A stretch of 36,045 nucleotides of DNA from JAVBKP01 sp031553975 (GCA_031553975.1 JAVBKP010000095.1:1-36045), one strand, 5' to 3'. Positions 1 to 7,774 are shown, counted from the first letter of the stretch. Made by a program: numbers and translations. The notes: a model not told the origin generated them from the sequence alone.

Positions 1-98
1 TATTGTTTTTGTTTTTTGGAATTGAACAAGGAGTTGTTTTAATTCTAATTTTCATTATAATTATTTACTTCTTCGTTCTTTGACTAAATTTCTGCACT

Positions 99-187
99 AT
101 GTAGTTTTCAAGGTTCTGTGCTGTTTCGCGTTTTTGTTTTGTGCGATTCAGCTTTTATAGATTACCACTTCTAGAGGGTAGTGTCAA
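99..187 (-). promoter_or_regulatory. Probable rRNA-type operon promoter and boxA leader, reading off the left edge
   Basis: On the minus strand there is a consensus -35 TTGACA (187-182). A 17-base spacer separates it from TAATCT (164-159), which is preceded by an extended TG motif (TGGTAATCT). About 40 bases further on is GAACCTTGAAAACTACATAG (116-97). It resembles the boxA-like CTTTGAAAACT motif found in Firmicute rRNA leaders and 16S-23S spacers. The remainder down to base 1 is A+T-rich and non-coding. Inference: a stable RNA operon begins just left of the window. No rRNA or tRNA sequence is visible here. Confidence 0.45.
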
Positions 188-206
188 CAGGTTTTTTTAA
201 AATAAT

Positions 207-1394
207 TTAAAATTTTTCAAAACTTTTTTCGACATTTGCATTTTTCAACGTTTTGTGGAGTCTAAAGGTTAAATAAAGTATCAGTGCTATGACATTCATT
301 ATCGAATACATTAGGTAAACCGCACTTGCACTATATAAATCCATGACCAATCCTCCTAAGAATTGACATACAATACTGCCGCAACTAACTGTCGCTGCTG
401 TATATATGCTAACGGCTACTGATCTCTTGCTTTCGCCTACTAATTTGTCTACATACTTAATGGCGCCTACTATAAATAAGCCATTGGCTATTCCCTGTAG
501 GAAAAATAATCCATATATAAGCATTGGGTCTGGCAATGTAGAAAGCCAAAAGAATCGAAGTGCTGCCACAACCATAGGGATTATTAAAAGTTTTTCTATG
601 GGAATCTTCTTTAATAGGTAATCTGTCGCTTGCATGAATGGCATCTCGCTCCCTGCCATTAGTAGAAATGCTAATCCTACACCTGCTAAATCCCCACCTG
701 CATCTTTGAACATAAAGCTAAAGTATGTGTTGTGTGCGATAGAGGTTCCTACCACGAAAAAAGCGCTAATTGTTAATTGTATAAACTTTTTATTCCCTGC
801 CAGCATCTTGAAGCCGTGGATCACACTTGTTTTTTCTTCATTTTGTTTAGTAGCTTGGATGGTGTAACTGCTTTTATTTATAGTAAGAAAACATATTGCT
901 GCCAGAAACATAGCCACTGTGTGCCCTTGAAATATATTAATCAATCCTAGTTTGTCAGCGATAAGTCCTGAAATCAAACTTCCTACCGCATAACCACCGG
1001 CACCCCACATGCGGACTTTACCATAGTCATTTGATGAAGCTAATGTATTGGAATCTTCTAGGGAAAACATTGGTGCTTGGAAAAATAATGCACAAATATA
1101 AAGGCTTAACAAAACGATGAAGAGTTCAGAAAACCGCATCATCCCCACAAAAATACCTGGCATTATATACACTAGCGTCATAATTGCTTTTGATTTGTTT
1201 TTATGCTCATAAAAGCTCGCAAGAATTGGAGTTGATACTATTCCTATGGCCACCCCGCCTGCCGTCAATGCTCCAATCTCTGTTCCTGTAAATCCTATGG
1301 AGGATAGATATTGTGGCATTAGTGTGAACAGTATCCCTATGGCCATATATGAAAAAGTGTACATTCCTGCGTATTTTAAATATTGATTTTGCAA
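207..1394 (-). CDS. MFS transporter, MFS_1-like (PPP/LacY-type) family
   Basis: This is an integral membrane protein of 395 residues with about twelve hydrophobic segments in two halves, typical of major facilitator transporters. The residue pattern resembles the MFS_1-like group that includes phenylpropionate and nucleoside/sugar proton symporters; the substrate cannot be read from sequence. The start is TTG (1394-1392), chosen because a strong AGGAGGG site lies seven bases upstream; the next ATG is ten codons inside and has no such site. It is divergent from the DUF421 gene, and a possible -10 TACAAT lies in the gap. The stop is only about 20 bases before the putative rRNA-type promoter, and no terminator hairpin is evident between them. 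The C-terminal tail is short and Lys-rich. Confidence 0.85.
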   Translation of the reverse strand: MQNQYLKYAGMYTFSYMAIGILFTLMPQYLSSIGFTGTEIGALTAGGVAIGIVSTPILASFYEHKNKSKAIMTLVYIMPGIFVGMMRFSELFIVLLSLYICALFFQAPMFSLEDSNTLASSNDYGKVRMWGAGGYAVGSLISGLIADKLGLINIFQGHTVAMFLAAICFLTINKSSYTIQATKQNEEKTSVIHGFKMLAGNKKFIQLTISAFFVVGTSIAHNTYFSFMFKDAGGDLAGVGLAFLLMAGSEMPFMQATDYLLKKIPIEKLLIIPMVVAALRFFWLSTLPDPMLIYGLFFLQGIANGLFIVGAIKYVDKLVGESKRSVAVSIYTAATVSCGSIVCQFLGGLVMDLYSASAVYLMYSIMNVIALILYLTFRLHKTLKNANVEKSFEKF

Positions 1395-1446
1395 ATTATT
1401 TCCCTCCTAAATTTTCTGTGCTATTGTATCACATTTTACCTTTATA

Positions 1447-1476
1447 TTGCATATTTTTTTTGCTGATACAGATACT
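1447..1476 (+). promoter_or_regulatory. Possible sigma-A promoter for the DUF421/DUF4363 pair
   Basis: TTGCAT (1447-1452) and GATACT (1471-1476) are separated by 18 bases, about 30 bases before the ribosome binding site AGGAGG. The match is partial, so this is a weak prediction. Confidence 0.3.
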
Positions 1477-1508
1477 ATTGCTGTATTTATGGTTTTAGGA
1501 GGCAAATT

Positions 1509-2189
1509 ATGGTTCTAATTATGGTAAGAACATTAATTTTATATTTTATTGTTTTAGTGGCATTGAGGATAATGGGCAAATCCGAGCTTTCTGAAATGGA
1601 GCCTTTCCAACTTGTGGTTCTCATTATGATAGCTGAGTTGGCGGCTATGCCTATGGAAGACCCAGGTCTTTCTTTATTTAATGGTGTATCTGCTGTGGTT
1701 ATATTGATGTTCCTCCAAATTTTAATTTCTTTTATTTCTTGCCGTAGTGAGAGGTTTAGAATTTTTTTTAATGGTAAGAGCAAGGCGCTTATCCAAAAGG
1801 GGGTTCTTGATGAAAAGGCACTTAGGGATTTGAGGATTAGCATTAGCGATTTGTTGGAGCAACTTAGAATAAAAGACTATCCTTCAATTTCAGATGTTGA
1901 TTTTGCCATTCTAGAATCTAACGGAGAATTAAGTGTAATTCCAAAGTCTCATAAAAAGCCTCTGGTCCGGGAGGATCTAAATATTAATAAACTTGACGAG
2001 GACATGCCAATTCCATTGATTGTAAATGGAAAGCTCTACGATAATTCTTTAGTATATCTAAATATGACGGAAGCTCAGTTTGCTGAAAGGCTAAAGGATA
2101 AAGGTGTTGATGATTATGGGGAAATACTGCTGTGTTATTCGGATGAAACCCATGATTTGATTGTGTACAAGAAAGGGGATCGTGAATGA
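1509..2189 (+). CDS. DUF421 (YetF-like) membrane protein
   Basis: This 226-residue protein belongs to the DUF421/YetF family. About three N-terminal membrane helices (roughly residues 1-85) contain the family-like run MGKSELSEMEPFQLVVLIMI. A cytoplasmic domain with the typical ALIQKGVLD and LRIKDYPSISDVDFAILE stretches follows. In Bacillus, YetF relatives are linked to spore membrane properties and germinant receptor function, but this member is uncharacterised. The ATG start follows AGGAGG with six bases between. The stop overlaps the next start by four bases (ATGA), so it is translationally coupled to the DUF4363 gene, a pairing common in Clostridia. Length is normal for the family. Confidence 0.88.
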   Translation: MVLIMVRTLILYFIVLVALRIMGKSELSEMEPFQLVVLIMIAELAAMPMEDPGLSLFNGVSAVVILMFLQILISFISCRSERFRIFFNGKSKALIQKGVLDEKALRDLRISISDLLEQLRIKDYPSISDVDFAILESNGELSVIPKSHKKPLVREDLNINKLDEDMPIPLIVNGKLYDNSLVYLNMTEAQFAERLKDKGVDDYGEILLCYSDETHDLIVYKKGDRE

Positions 2190-2569
2190 AATCTTTAATC
2201 ATTAGCACAATTTGTGTGTTGACCATCGTATTTGGTTGGATGGTTTTTATGAACCACTCAGAGTCCGCAATTAATCAGCTAGTTTACCAATTGGATGTGG
2301 AGGTGTACTCTCCTGTGTCTACTGAGAATTGGTCTAGGACCGATGCGGGTTTTCAAGAGCTTTATAATCAATGGCAACAGCATCGAAAACTATATGCCCT
2401 CTTTGCTGACCATGCTATTTTAATTGATATTGATATAACATTTTCACAAGCCATGGCCTTTATACAGGCAAGGTCCCATGATCAAGTCATGGGCGAGTTG
2501 GCGGCTTTGCGAGAGCAATTCTATATACTAATAGTATCTGATTCTCTCACCGTGGCCAATGTAATATAA
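2186..2569 (+). CDS. DUF4363 family membrane-anchored protein
   Basis: This 127-residue protein has one N-terminal hydrophobic segment (about residues 4-22) acting as a signal anchor. A small, mostly helical domain with a central WxxxxxxFxELYxxWQQHRKLYALFADH pattern would lie outside the membrane. It overlaps the DUF421 gene by four bases and starts within a GGGGATCGTGAATG context. The DUF421-DUF4363 pairing suggests the two act as a unit; the function of DUF4363 is unknown. The open frame ends just before a perfect palindrome at 2585-2642 that probably also ends transcription. Confidence 0.8.
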   Translation: MKSLIISTICVLTIVFGWMVFMNHSESAINQLVYQLDVEVYSPVSTENWSRTDAGFQELYNQWQQHRKLYALFADHAILIDIDITFSQAMAFIQARSHDQVMGELAALREQFYILIVSDSLTVANVI

Positions 2570-2584
2570 TGATTTGGGCTCATC

Positions 2585-2642
2585 ATTGGGGACGGTTCCA
2601 AATAACTGACCATTTGGTCTGTTATTTGGAACCGTCCCCAAT
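2585..2642. repeat. 58-bp palindrome, GGGGACGGTTC family
   Basis: Two perfect 22-base inverted arms (2585-2606 and 2621-2642) flank a centre that itself pairs (GACCA/TGGTC) after one T-T mismatch. The arms contain the core GGGGACGGTTCCAAAT that recurs at 2746, 4228-4339, 7363-7419 and 29001-29061. It lies between the DUF4363 and Fic-like genes and would form a very stable cruciform or RNA hairpin. It resembles REP/MITE-type elements; no transposase is present in the window. Confidence 0.9.
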
Positions 2643-2683
2643 CGCTAACCTAGTTGCTTTCTGATTTTTAGTTTACATTCTGC

Positions 2684-2712
2684 TTTACTCTTTACTAAAT
2701 ATTGTATATAAT
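2684..2712 (+). promoter_or_regulatory. Predicted sigma-A promoter of the Fic-like gene
   Basis: TTTACT (2684-2689), a 17-base spacer and a perfect TATAAT (2707-2712). It would give a leader of about 80 bases that carries a single repeat arm (2746-2764) before the start codon at 2798. Confidence 0.55.
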
Positions 2713-2745
2713 TAGTGATGAAGCACAATCTGTCGGTTTTTTTAT

Positions 2746-2764
2746 ATTTAGAACCGTCCCCAAT
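2746..2764 (+). repeat. Single arm of the GGGACGGTTCTAAAT repeat in a 5' leader
   Basis: ATTTAGAACCGTCCCCAAT lies in the predicted untranslated leader of the Fic-like gene, 33 bases before its start codon. It could pair with the opposite arm of the palindrome at 2585-2642 or with the elements after the gene. Confidence 0.8.
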
Positions 2765-2797
2765 GCATTGTATATACACAAGAAAGAGGGTATTATA

Positions 2798-4219
2798 ATG
2801 AACCAACCAAATCAAAATTTTTCGGATCTACTTTCAAATAGATATAAGGATATGTTAAAAATGAGGGAATCTGCACCTCAATCGTCATCTCAACCTCAGA
2901 GTGAGCCTGTTTCTGAAGTGATTTCTGCGGAAATAGAAGTTGGTATACCTCAACCTGAGGTTCAGACAGGTACTCCTCATTATGTAACAATTGAGGACAA
3001 GCTAGGTAAATTTTTAGAAAGGATTCAGCGTTCTAGTAATTATCCATCAAATCAGGAGCTTATTTCTAGGTTTGGCTTCACCACTAATGATTTTGCTGCA
3101 CTATCTGACTATAAATACAGGCTTTTATTGGATCCTGATTTTAGCATCTATGAGAAAATTAGTTTGCAAGGTGAGGGAAGTAAAAATCTTTTTTTCAAGA
3201 AGGACTATGCCCGGGAAAAGTTTATAAATATGTTCAATATCTACATAGAGGGAAGTAATCAGTTTAGGGCAAGTGATTTTATCGATGAAATGTTGTCGAA
3301 TTTGATTTACTCTGAGACCCAGAGCACATTTGACTTAGATAATGAAACCAACCCGAGAAAGGTAATTGAGAATATAATTAATAAAGAAGGCGCACTGGAT
3401 TCTTCTGAGCAGCTTCTTGTAAATATTTATAATTGTTATGCTTATATTATAGAGAATGATATGTCTGAGGAAGGACTTTTTGAATTGAGAAAGCTCTTAA
3501 TAGAGGGTCTTGAAGTTAAGCCAGCCAGGCGATATCGTACAGAAGACTTGGTTATAAACGGAAATATTGGAAATATCGCCATCAAGTGTGTGCCTCCTGC
3601 TAATATAGATTTGTTTATGAAAAAACTTTTTACTTATATTGACTTTTCCATGAGCAATGCAAGCCCAGTGGATGGGTTTATTTCTTCATTGGTAATTCAT
3701 TATTACTTTGTTTATATTAGTCCGTATTTTGAACATAACTTTATCTTAGCTAGGCTCCTATCTGCTTGGTACATTATTAAGCATCCGGATATTTCATATA
3801 AACCTTTGTTTCTCAGCGAAGCCATTGCCCGTGATCGGCAAAGTGGCAAATATTTGAAGACATTGCAAGATTCTTTTGAGTCTGGGGGGGATTTAACTTA
3901 CTTTGTTAACTATTTGTCAGATATAATTTCCACCTACTCAAATGTATATATTAACTTGTCCAAAATTGTGGAACGAACCTTGGCTGACAGCATCGACCTA
4001 TCAAAGGCAGAGGAAAGAGCGATTAAAATTATACTTCTTTTTCCTGAAATTGGTGATAGGTATTTTGATTGGCAAAAATTTAAGGCTTATGACCATACCA
4101 ACTTTAGCAAGCAGTATTATAATCGTTTGCTAAATCACCTAGAAGAAAAAGGGATATTGATTTCTAGAGCAAAGAATACCAAACTCTATCGCCTGGACTA
4201 TGAGAAGTTTAATATCTAG
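2798..4219 (+). CDS. Degenerate Fic-fold protein with C-terminal winged helix
   Basis: The product has 473 residues from the ATG at 2798, which has GAAAGAGGG upstream; an in-frame ATA/ATT-rich extension to 2702 lacks a site. Residues 25-60 are Ser/Pro/Gln/Glu-rich and probably disordered. Residues about 230-400 follow the Fic layout: ARRYRTEDLVI, a CVPPAN segment, then the active-site helix. The canonical HPFxDGNGR motif is replaced by S308-PYFEHNFI, so the catalytic His and the Gly/Arg residues that bind nucleotide are gone, while the following ARLL is kept. The upstream inhibitory SxxxEG region also looks altered (YSETQST). The last 60 residues form a winged-helix-like domain, as in many Fic proteins. 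AMPylation is unlikely; a binding or regulatory role is inferred. The gene stands alone between repeat palindromes. Confidence 0.7.
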   Translation: MNQPNQNFSDLLSNRYKDMLKMRESAPQSSSQPQSEPVSEVISAEIEVGIPQPEVQTGTPHYVTIEDKLGKFLERIQRSSNYPSNQELISRFGFTTNDFAALSDYKYRLLLDPDFSIYEKISLQGEGSKNLFFKKDYAREKFINMFNIYIEGSNQFRASDFIDEMLSNLIYSETQSTFDLDNETNPRKVIENIINKEGALDSSEQLLVNIYNCYAYIIENDMSEEGLFELRKLLIEGLEVKPARRYRTEDLVINGNIGNIAIKCVPPANIDLFMKKLFTYIDFSMSNASPVDGFISSLVIHYYFVYISPYFEHNFILARLLSAWYIIKHPDISYKPLFLSEAIARDRQSGKYLKTLQDSFESGGDLTYFVNYLSDIISTYSNVYINLSKIVERTLADSIDLSKAEERAIKIILLFPEIGDRYFDWQKFKAYDHTNFSKQYYNRLLNHLEEKGILISRAKNTKLYRLDYEKFNI

Positions 4220-4227
4220 CCTACTGT

Positions 4228-4339
4228 TTGGGACGGTTCTACATTGCATCTATAAAGGACGGATCCAAATTGCTGACCCATCGGTCATCAATTTGGATCC
4301 GTCCCCTTTTTTCATATTCGTCATTTAGAACCGTCCCAA
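4228..4339. repeat. Nested pair of GGGACGG palindromes
   Basis: Outer 14-base arms TTGGGACGGTTCTA (4228-4241) and TAGAACCGTCCCAA (4326-4339) are perfect inverted repeats. Between them lies a second palindrome with 16-base arms (4257-4272 and 4289-4304) in which GGTTC has become GGATCC, plus an inner TGACC/GGTCA stem. This looks like one element placed inside another, or a duplicated arm that has diverged by a compensating change on both sides. Confidence 0.85.
4257..4312 (+). terminator. Terminator of the Fic-like gene formed by the inner palindrome
   Basis: The 16-base stem with an extra five-pair inner stem is followed by CCTTTTTTC on the plus strand, 38 bases after the stop codon. It has the form of an intrinsic terminator. 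Confidence 0.7.
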
Positions 4340-4356
4340 TTTTATGATTTGTGTAG

Positions 4357-5304
4357 TTATACTTGGTATTTTCCACATCGGTCTGCAAACACGCCAAGTT
4401 TTGCACCTCTTTCATATAATTCAATTACTTCACAACCGTTATGACAATCTTGGCACTCAAAGGCTTTTGTTTCCACTTCGCTGACCGTTCGGTCAAATCC
4501 TCTGAATTTGCTTTTATTTTCACTATCCGCCATTTCTTCTCGGGCTAGTAACGCTGCACCCAGTGCGCCCATGACTTTATGCTCTTTAGGAACCGTGACT
4601 TCTACCCCTAGTGCATCTTCAAATGCTTTTTTAATCCCAATATTAGATGCTACGCCACCTTGGAATATTACTTTCGGTAATATTTTTTTTCCTTTTGCCA
4701 CGTTGCTCAAATAATTACGTACCAATGCAATACACATTCCATTAACAATGTCTTCTTTGCTATACCCCATCTGCTGCTTATGTATAATATCTGATTCTGC
4801 AAAAACAGCACAGCGACCGGCTATTCGCACTGGATTCTTTGATCTAATGGCATATGCTCCGAACTCTTGAATTGGTATTTCCATTCTCTCTGCCTGCCTG
4901 TCTAAAAAAGATCCTGTGCCTGCTGCGCAAACAGTATTCATAGCAAAGTCAGATATCATTCCATCCCTGATTAGTATAATCTTAGAGTCCTGACCGCCTA
5001 TCTCTAAGATAGTCTGCACGTCTGGATACAAAAAAGTAGCGGCTATCCCATGGGCGGTAATTTCATTTTTTGCAATGTCAGCCCCTACTATAGCGGCTGT
5101 CAGTGTCCTCCCACTGCCCGTCGCTCCTACACCCAAAATCTCATCAGCCCTTACTTTATCTCTGAGAATGTCTAATCCCTCACACACTGCCTTAATAGGA
5201 TTTCCCTTGGTTCTAAGGTATATCTCTTTGGTGAGTTCTCCTTTCTCATTTATTAATACTAGGTCTGTACTAACAGAGCCCACATCAATTCCAAGATAAT
5301 ACAT
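4357..5304 (-). CDS. Acyl-CoA dehydratase activase (BadF/HgdC family ATPase)
   Basis: This 315-residue ASKHA-fold ATPase belongs to the family that activates 2-hydroxyacyl-CoA dehydratases by ATP-driven electron transfer. Motifs are GIDVGSVSTD near residue 5, ILEIGGQDSK near 100, CAAGTGSFLD at 126 and GRCAVFAESD at 163. C126 and C165 correspond to the two cysteines per subunit that hold the bridging [4Fe-4S] cluster of the homodimer. An extra C-terminal cysteine group (C284, C287, C291, C310) resembles that of COG1924 members associated with DUF2229 proteins and is absent from the minimal HgdC. The ATG has AGGAAG upstream. It overlaps the preceding gene by 20 bases and is the last of three genes. 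The substrate is unknown; no CoA-transferase or dehydrogenase is nearby to define a pathway. Confidence 0.85.
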   Translation of the reverse strand: MYYLGIDVGSVSTDLVLINEKGELTKEIYLRTKGNPIKAVCEGLDILRDKVRADEILGVGATGSGRTLTAAIVGADIAKNEITAHGIAATFLYPDVQTILEIGGQDSKIILIRDGMISDFAMNTVCAAGTGSFLDRQAERMEIPIQEFGAYAIRSKNPVRIAGRCAVFAESDIIHKQQMGYSKEDIVNGMCIALVRNYLSNVAKGKKILPKVIFQGGVASNIGIKKAFEDALGVEVTVPKEHKVMGALGAALLAREEMADSENKSKFRGFDRTVSEVETKAFECQDCHNGCEVIELYERGAKLGVFADRCGKYQV

Positions 5305-6406
5305 TTTTCTTCCTACCTTCTAATTTACTCTTTCTCTTCTTTTGTATCTCTAAAATGTCCAAAAATGCCTCTAATCTTGTTATATAGCCAGCATCTCCAT
5401 CCATCTCATCAAAAATTAAGGTCAAAACTTTAATCTTGAGGTCTTCCACCAATGGTCCAAATGCGGATTTTGCCACAATTTCTGGCATGCATCCTGATGG
5501 GAATATCTGAATCATCCCGTCATATCCCCTTCGGGCACAGATTATTCCGTCTTCCACGGTTTCTTTTGCGTATCCACCTATCATATGCCCCAAGTACTTA
5601 TTTTTTTTTCTCTCCATATATTTCCCATAAAATGGATTTAAAATGGTATGGTCAATCCACCAGCCAATATACATCCTCTTGGAAAATGATACCCTCATAT
5701 CCATCAGTCGCTCAAACAGATTATGACTAGCCATAGGTTCTATTAATGAAAAAATTTCCCCTGTCACCATTAACCTAATTGGTTTTAATTTGGTATTTAA
5801 TGGTATTTTATCCATCAACTCCTGCATGCCACTGATTATGCGCACCCCATCTTTTGTATTGGTTGCCATAGACAACAATGCTCTGGTTTTTACTAAAATC
5901 TCTTTGTGCTGTCCTGAAACGATTTCATAGGCTGCATATCTGTATGCTGCCTCCTCTAGCCCATCTAGCCCTTTTATAATCTTATAGGCACCTTTGGCTG
6001 CCTTTGCCACACCCATGCGAGTGGTGTTTCTTTGGCTCACCACCTTTGACAATCGATTGATTAGTTCTTTGCCTCCAATATCAGAAACTGCATCTATTAG
6101 TATCCAATCCATCTTGTATCCGTTGGCATCCAAAATAGATTTTAACAACTCAGCATATTCCCCTAGTCTGCATGGTCCCATGGTTGCAGGCATAATCACT
6201 GTATCAGCACCTTGCTTATAACATTCCACTAACCCTGCTATCATAAGTTTGAATGGGATGCAGATATCCTCTGGCGATAATTTTGCTCCTTCTTCTAGGG
6301 TTTTCGAATTATACAGCGGTGGTAGAATCACCTCCACGCCAATCTCTGTTAGAAATATCCTAGCTGGAATATGCGCATTTCCAAAATGGGGAAATGTAAT
6401 TTTCAT
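5285..6406 (-). CDS. 2-hydroxyacyl-CoA dehydratase-like protein (COG3581 type)
   Basis: This 373-residue protein resembles the COG3581 group, relatives of the 2-hydroxyglutaryl-CoA dehydratase subunits that usually occur beside an activase and a DUF2229 protein. Conserved cysteines include DICIPFKLM (about residue 48), MGPCRLGEY (about 79), IICARRGYDG and PSGCMPEIV near the C-terminus, suitable for Fe-S cluster binding. The start overlaps the stop of the upstream gene by four bases (ATGA) and has GGAGAG upstream. In many Firmicutes these parts are fused into one protein of about 1400 residues; here they are separate. The biochemical role of this subgroup is not established, so the name reflects family only. 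Confidence 0.75.
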   Translation of the reverse strand: MKITFPHFGNAHIPARIFLTEIGVEVILPPLYNSKTLEEGAKLSPEDICIPFKLMIAGLVECYKQGADTVIMPATMGPCRLGEYAELLKSILDANGYKMDWILIDAVSDIGGKELINRLSKVVSQRNTTRMGVAKAAKGAYKIIKGLDGLEEAAYRYAAYEIVSGQHKEILVKTRALLSMATNTKDGVRIISGMQELMDKIPLNTKLKPIRLMVTGEIFSLIEPMASHNLFERLMDMRVSFSKRMYIGWWIDHTILNPFYGKYMERKKNKYLGHMIGGYAKETVEDGIICARRGYDGMIQIFPSGCMPEIVAKSAFGPLVEDLKIKVLTLIFDEMDGDAGYITRLEAFLDILEIQKKRKSKLEGRKKNVLSWN

Positions 6407-7299
6407 TGTGGTCTCTCCTTTTTAATTATGTCGCTAAAAGCCAATATTCTGGTGCTTAACCCTGCTTCCCCTGATTGTTCATCTAGTTTGAGGACAAGCA
6501 TGGGAAAATCGGCAACACTGTTTTTTATGAACTCAATGGCAATAGAGTCTATCCCGCAATTAAATGATGATAAATAAATAATCCCGTCTATCTCTCCTGA
6601 CGCAACTAGATTTTTGGATGCCAAATAGTTGTTTCTAAAATAGAGCCAATATGGTTTTTTGACCATTTTTGAGAAATCTTGGTTCGATTCCAATCGGATT
6701 ACGGCATCTTCAGTGACAACTCCTATATCCATTTTATGTAGCTTGTCTATGAGCTGCATGTTTACAAATTCATCGTGCACATTATATCCATGTCCTGCCA
6801 GTAAAACTTTCCACTTGTAACCTAGGTCATCAATGCCAGACAATGCTGTGCGTTGAGCCACCTCTGCCTTTTTCAATGATTTCTTTACTAATTTGGGTGA
6901 AAACCCTATCTCCTTTCCGTCTTTTACCATTGTTCTAGTGAAAGATCGTCTATCGTTAATTCGCAATGCTGTACTGAAGGCCAGTTTGGCATTACCTGCA
7001 CTCTTTTTTGAGAGCTCTGGTAGACCGCAAATTTTGGGGCAAATTGATTCGCCAAATTCACACTGCATTATCCTAGGCACGATTATAGCATCTACCTTAT
7101 CTGACAATTCATTGACATGTCCATTGAATATTTTTATAGGCAGGCAAGCCTCATCTACACAGTGTTCTATCCCCTTGTCCAATATTTTTTTGTTTGTCTT
7201 GAGGGAGTATACCCGCTCTGCGCCAAGTTCTTCCACAAATGTATCTATAAACGGCTTATACCTGTGATACATTAGCCCCCCTGGTATACCAATTTTCAT
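6403..7299 (-). CDS. DUF2229 / COG3580 activase-related protein
   Basis: This 298-residue protein opens with the family signature KIGIPGGLMYHRYKPF and has the cysteine motifs CVDEACLPIKIFNGHV (near 47) and CEFGESICPKICGLPE (near 80), typical of DUF2229 proteins that accompany 2-hydroxyacyl-CoA dehydratase activases. It is the first gene of the three-gene operon. The ATG has GAGGTGG upstream. Only about 60 bases separate it from repeat arms at 7363-7419, and no convincing promoter was found in that gap. Together the three proteins probably form an ATP-dependent low-potential reductase or dehydratase system of unknown substrate. Confidence 0.78.
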   Translation of the reverse strand: MKIGIPGGLMYHRYKPFIDTFVEELGAERVYSLKTNKKILDKGIEHCVDEACLPIKIFNGHVNELSDKVDAIIVPRIMQCEFGESICPKICGLPELSKKSAGNAKLAFSTALRINDRRSFTRTMVKDGKEIGFSPKLVKKSLKKAEVAQRTALSGIDDLGYKWKVLLAGHGYNVHDEFVNMQLIDKLHKMDIGVVTEDAVIRLESNQDFSKMVKKPYWLYFRNNYLASKNLVASGEIDGIIYLSSFNCGIDSIAIEFIKNSVADFPMLVLKLDEQSGEAGLSTRILAFSDIIKKERPQ

Positions 7300-7362
7300 A
7301 CTGCCACCTCACCAATTCATTTTGAACTAGTATTTCCAATTTTCAGAATGTTAAACATGTCG

Positions 7363-7419
7363 TTTAGAACCGTCCCCAAAAGTGGACCAGATGGTTAGTA
7401 TGCATTTAGAACCGTCCCC
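7363..7419 (-). repeat. Two direct copies of the TTTAGAACCGTCCCC arm
   Basis: Identical TTTAGAACCGTCCCC arms occur at 7363-7377 and 7405-7419, 42 bases apart and in the same orientation, unlike the inverted pairs elsewhere. They lie between the dehydratase operon and rqcP, where the conserved yab gene order stops. Confidence 0.85.
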
Positions 7420-7431
7420 GATGTGGGGGGT

Positions 7432-7459
7432 AAAAAAAAGAGTAGCTTTCGCTACTCTT
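7432..7459 (-). terminator. rqcP terminator overlapping its stop codon
   Basis: The stem AAGAGTAGC/GCTACTCTT (7438-7459) with loop TTTC is followed on the minus strand by eight T. The rqcP stop codon TAG (7454-7452) lies inside the stem. Confidence 0.9.
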
Positions 7460-7697
7460 GTATTATTTCATACATGGTTTCGGCTTGGTCTTTTGGAACG
7501 TGCTCCATTAATTTGAGAACTCTTGCCTTGACCTTGTTGTTTCCAAAATGAATTTCTACTATGTCGCCAACTTTTACATCTTTGCTTGGTTTGGCTTCTT
7601 TGTCATTTATGAATATCCTGTCTGATTGGCAGGCGTCTTTTGCTACCGACCGACGTTTAATTAATCTTGAGTTTTTTAAAAATTTGTCAACTCTCAT
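7452..7697 (-). CDS. rqcP: S4-domain RNA-binding protein RqcP
   Basis: This 81-residue protein consists of an S4 RNA-binding domain (MRVDKFLKNSRLIKRRSVAK, then IFINDKEAKPSKDVKVGDIVEI). It matches YabO/RqcP, which works with RqcH on obstructed 50S subunits during C-terminal tailing of stalled peptides. The position after hup at the end of the spoVT-yabM block agrees with the yabO locus. A clear AGGAGG site lies seven bases before the ATG. A TATAAT sits just upstream (7710-7715) without a good -35, so transcription may come partly by read-through of the hup terminator. Confidence 0.9.
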   Translation of the reverse strand: MRVDKFLKNSRLIKRRSVAKDACQSDRIFINDKEAKPSKDVKVGDIVEIHFGNNKVKARVLKLMEHVPKDQAETMYEIIQE

Positions 7698-7734
7698 GTA
7701 TGCCTCCTGATTATAATCCCTGTCCCTAGATAGT

Positions 7735-7762
7735 AAAAAAGGAACAGCTGTAGCTGTTCCTT
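7735..7762 (-). terminator. hup terminator
   Basis: The perfect 11-base stem AAGGAACAGCT/AGCTGTTCCTT (7739-7762), with a two-base loop, is followed by T6 on the minus strand, about a dozen bases after the hup stop. Confidence 0.9.
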
Positions 7763-7774
7763 GTATTTTGATTC

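Noticed and set aside
2702..2797. N-terminal extension of the Fic-like protein
   Set aside because: It starts within a few bases of the predicted -10 box and includes a repeat arm; the ATG at 2798 has the ribosome binding site.
4239..4424. Minus-strand ORF of 61 codons after the activase gene
   Set aside because: It is out of frame with the activase, crosses the palindromes and has no ribosome binding site.
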